Shown piece by piece: positions 16,864-18,686 of a DNA stretch of 18,686 nucleotides. Under the pieces are notes generated by a model. The model did no database searches, was not told the DNA's origin, and worked only from the letters and a program-made list of their open reading frames with translations. Source of the DNA: CAZYWA01 sp964650975 [NCBI: uncultured bacterium]. GTDB taxonomy: Bacteria > JADJOY01. A program made the position numbers and the translations under genes. Location: contig CAZYWA010000102.1 in assembly GCA_964650975.1 (NCBI GenBank), forward strand, positions 1-18,686, given 5' to 3'. The number at the start of each line of letters is the position of its first letter. Position 1 is the first letter of the stretch.

Positions 16864-18336
16864 ATGACGCGATTCGCTCGATGGTGCGTGCCGGGCGTGC
16901 TGCTCCTCGCCGTCGCTGCCTGTGGCGGCGGTGGAGGCGGAAGCGGCTCCGCCGTCATCGATCCCGGTCCGCTCAGCCTGTTCTCACCTTCACCCGAGGG
17001 CTTCGCGAACACCGCGTATCCCGATCTGCGCTGGAATCCGCTCGACGGTGCCGCCAGCTACCGGGTCTCGCTCTTCACCGACCCCAAGCATCAGAGCTTG
17101 ATCGAGAGCCAGGACGTCGCCGGCACCGACACGCGCACGGCGCACGCCATGGGGGATCGTTCGGTGGTGTACGCGCGGGTCGAGGCGCTCGATGCGAGCA
17201 GCCAGGTTTACGCGCACCACGACTCGCGCTTCGCGGTGGTGATCGTGCCGGACGATTTCCCGCAGTTCGAGATCGTGAAGCGCGACGCCCGACGGATCCA
17301 GCCGGGGTACACGCTCACCAATCTCCAGGACCCGGTGCCGCCGCAGCCCGATCAGCGAGTGGCGGCCCTGGTGATGGTGAACTCGTTCGGCGAGATCGCG
17401 TGGTTCCTGCGGCGCCCGCGCGGTTACATCACCGACGCCCGGGTGCTACCCAATGGCCACCTTCTCTACCTCTACGACGCCGACGAGGGCGCCGACCGCG
17501 GCGGTTTCGAGAGTACCTGGGACGGCACGGTCGTGTGGCAGAGCAAGGAAGGCACGATCCTGCACCACGAGATCGGCCTCGGTCCCGGCGGGAACTACCT
17601 CTACCTCACCAGCCTCGAGCAGTCGGTGCACGGACTGCCCTACGAGGGCGACGGCATCGAGCTCGCCGATCCGGCGACCCACCAGGTGGTGTGGAGCTGG
17701 AGCGCGTTCGATCACCTCGACACCAACCACGTCGACTCGAACGACATCCTGCTGCCGGGATTGAGCGGGCTCGGCTTCGACTGGACCCACGGAAACGCCG
17801 TGGTGTGGGACGAGAAGCGCAGTCTCATCTGGTACTCGGTGCGGAACTTCGACCAGTTCATCGGCATCGACTACCCGGCGGGAACCATTCACGTGACCAT
17901 CGGCAAGGGCGGCGTGGGCGGCCCGAGCCTCATGAACCACCAGCACGCGCCCGAGATCGAGAAGGACGGTTCGATCCTCTACTTCGACAACCGCCCCGAG
18001 CTGACACCGCAGTACTCGCGGGTCGCGGCGCTGCGCTGGGACGAGCGCGCGGGCACGGCCGTGCAGACCTTCGAGTGGCGCGACACGCCGGACTTCTTCG
18101 ACGGCGTGGTCGGCGACGCCGATCGCCAGCCGAACGGCAACATCCTCATCACCTCGGGCACCGCGAACATCCTCCCCTACAAGACCGCACGCCTGATGGA
18201 GATCACCTCGGGCGGCGATCTGGTGTGGGACCTGCGCGTGACCGGCGGGTTCCGTCTCACCGGCTTCCGCTTCTACCGCGCCGACCGGGTGCTTCCGCAG
18301 CAGATTCCCCCCGGCGTGCTGCCGTACGATTCTTGA
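16864..18336 (+). CDS. Arylsulfotransferase (ASST) family lipoprotein
   Basis: 490 residues. The signal peptide ends in lipobox VAAC with Cys20, followed by a Gly/Ser linker. Residues about 36-125 form an Ig/FN3-like domain (FANTAYPDLRWNPLDGAASY). The rest matches the ASST beta-propeller family, in which a catalytic histidine carries sulfate between aryl sulfate esters and phenols in the periplasm. Family signatures seen: DARVLPNGHLLYLYD, LHHEIGLGPGGNYL (His234/235), DHLDTNHVDSNDIL (His283, His289), FDWTHGNAVVWDEKRSLIWY (His309), FIGIDYPAGTIHVTIG, NHQHAPEI (His359, His361), RQPNGNILITSG. Which histidine is catalytic cannot be fixed by eye, and some ASST-like proteins have lost activity. The start ATG 16864 has a weak binding site. 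The stop overlaps the ribosome binding site of the next gene (TGAGG). It is divergent from the histidine kinase, which might control it. Confidence 0.88.
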   Translation: MTRFARWCVPGVLLLAVAACGGGGGGSGSAVIDPGPLSLFSPSPEGFANTAYPDLRWNPLDGAASYRVSLFTDPKHQSLIESQDVAGTDTRTAHAMGDRSVVYARVEALDASSQVYAHHDSRFAVVIVPDDFPQFEIVKRDARRIQPGYTLTNLQDPVPPQPDQRVAALVMVNSFGEIAWFLRRPRGYITDARVLPNGHLLYLYDADEGADRGGFESTWDGTVVWQSKEGTILHHEIGLGPGGNYLYLTSLEQSVHGLPYEGDGIELADPATHQVVWSWSAFDHLDTNHVDSNDILLPGLSGLGFDWTHGNAVVWDEKRSLIWYSVRNFDQFIGIDYPAGTIHVTIGKGGVGGPSLMNHQHAPEIEKDGSILYFDNRPELTPQYSRVAALRWDERAGTAVQTFEWRDTPDFFDGVVGDADRQPNGNILITSGTANILPYKTARLMEITSGGDLVWDLRVTGGFRLTGFRFYRADRVLPQQIPPGVLPYDS

Positions 18337-18343
18337 GGCCATC

Positions 18344-18686
18344 ATGAGTCGCGAGCGGGGAGTCCGCGAGGTCCGCGTCGGATGCGCGGGCTGGGCGATC
18401 CCCAGCCCGGTGAAGGAGCGGTTCGGCGACGACGGCTCGGCACTCACCCGCTACGCGCACGCTCTCGCCGCGGTCGAGATCAACACGACGTTCTACCGGT
18501 TTCACGAGCCCGCCACGTTCGCGCGCTGGGCGGCCAGTGTGCCCAAGGACTTCCGGTTCTCGGTCAAGCTCGGACGCGAGATCACCCACGTCCGGAAGCT
18601 CGCCGAGTGCGACGAGCCGCTCGGGCGTTTCTTCGCGGGCGTGCGCGAGCTGGGGAAGAAGCTCGGGCCGGTGCTGGTGCAGCTTC
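18344..18686 (+). CDS. DUF72 (YecE-like) protein, 3'-truncated by window edge
   Basis: The frame opens at ATG 18344 and stays open to the end of the window (114 codons). The visible part is the N-terminal half of a DUF72 TIM-barrel: VRVGCAGWAIP (about residues 10-20), YAHALAAVEINTTFYRFHEP (about 40-59), FARWAASVPKDFRFSVKLGR, then EITHVRKL and a LGPVLVQL strand at the edge. All are family hallmarks; the biochemical function of DUF72 is not established. GAGG (18335-18338) lies 5 nt before the start and shares its first two bases with the upstream TGA stop. The gene is therefore probably translated in an operon with the arylsulfotransferase gene. Confidence 0.92.
   Translation, partial: MSRERGVREVRVGCAGWAIPSPVKERFGDDGSALTRYAHALAAVEINTTFYRFHEPATFARWAASVPKDFRFSVKLGREITHVRKLAECDEPLGRFFAGVRELGKKLGPVLVQL

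Overview
The window is G+C-rich chromosomal DNA, with strong G/C bias at third codon positions in every gene. It comes from a bacterium with a complex envelope: three lipoprotein signals, thrombospondin type 3 (TSP3) calcium repeats, a MopE-like Asp/Asn-rich metal-binding segment and two C-terminal hydrophobic-plus-arginine tails. This mix suggests a myxobacterial or deltaproteobacterial-type organism, or a related uncultured soil lineage. There is no rRNA or universal marker gene here to fix the phylum. I saw no phage, integrase, IS element, tRNA or CRISPR array.

Layout: (1) 1-2313, plus strand: the 3' part of a large secreted protein (beta-helix end, Ig-like repeats, TSP3 repeats), apparently split by a one-base frameshift near 1890-1906 from its own C-terminal sorting-type tail. 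(2) 4109-2387, minus strand: glucose-6-phosphate dehydrogenase followed by a coupled DUF2007 protein. (3) 4110-5152: about 1 kb without an intact gene. It holds a decayed repeat-protein end on the minus strand, a headless two-domain FN3 fragment on the plus strand, and a cluster of alternating GTCCCTC/GAGGGAC dyads. (4) 5962-5153 minus: an AlkD-like DNA alkylation repair protein with a histone-H1-like tail. (5) 7301-6141 minus: an alpha/beta-hydrolase lipoprotein, divergent from a DUF2007/zinc-ribbon membrane protein at 7401-7820. (6) 8327-7825 minus: a YefM-YoeB toxin-antitoxin operon whose promoter and palindromic operator lie inside the 3' end of the preceding gene. (7) 9713-8337 minus: a secreted beta-propeller protein with TSP3 and MopE-like repeats. 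(8) 11729-9965 minus: an MBL-fold hydrolase, then a tandem-duplicated SpeD-family decarboxylase with a degenerate N-terminal half. (9) 11784-14186 plus: an 800-residue lipoprotein combining a propeller-like region with a probable alpha/alpha-toroid. (10) 16585-14195 minus: a Cache-PAS hybrid histidine kinase. (11) 16864-18686 plus: an arylsulfotransferase-family lipoprotein and the start of a coupled DUF72 gene.

Most genes look independently transcribed. Likely translationally linked pairs are zwf-DUF2007, yefM-yoeB and arylsulfotransferase-DUF72. In the first and last, the Shine-Dalgarno sequence overlaps the upstream stop codon as TGAGG. No clear multi-gene defence or biosynthetic system is visible. 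The more unusual items are the duplicated SpeD, the operator-in-CDS arrangement of the toxin-antitoxin module, the chimeric lipoprotein, the DUF2007/split-zinc-ribbon protein and the dyad-rich intergenic regions.
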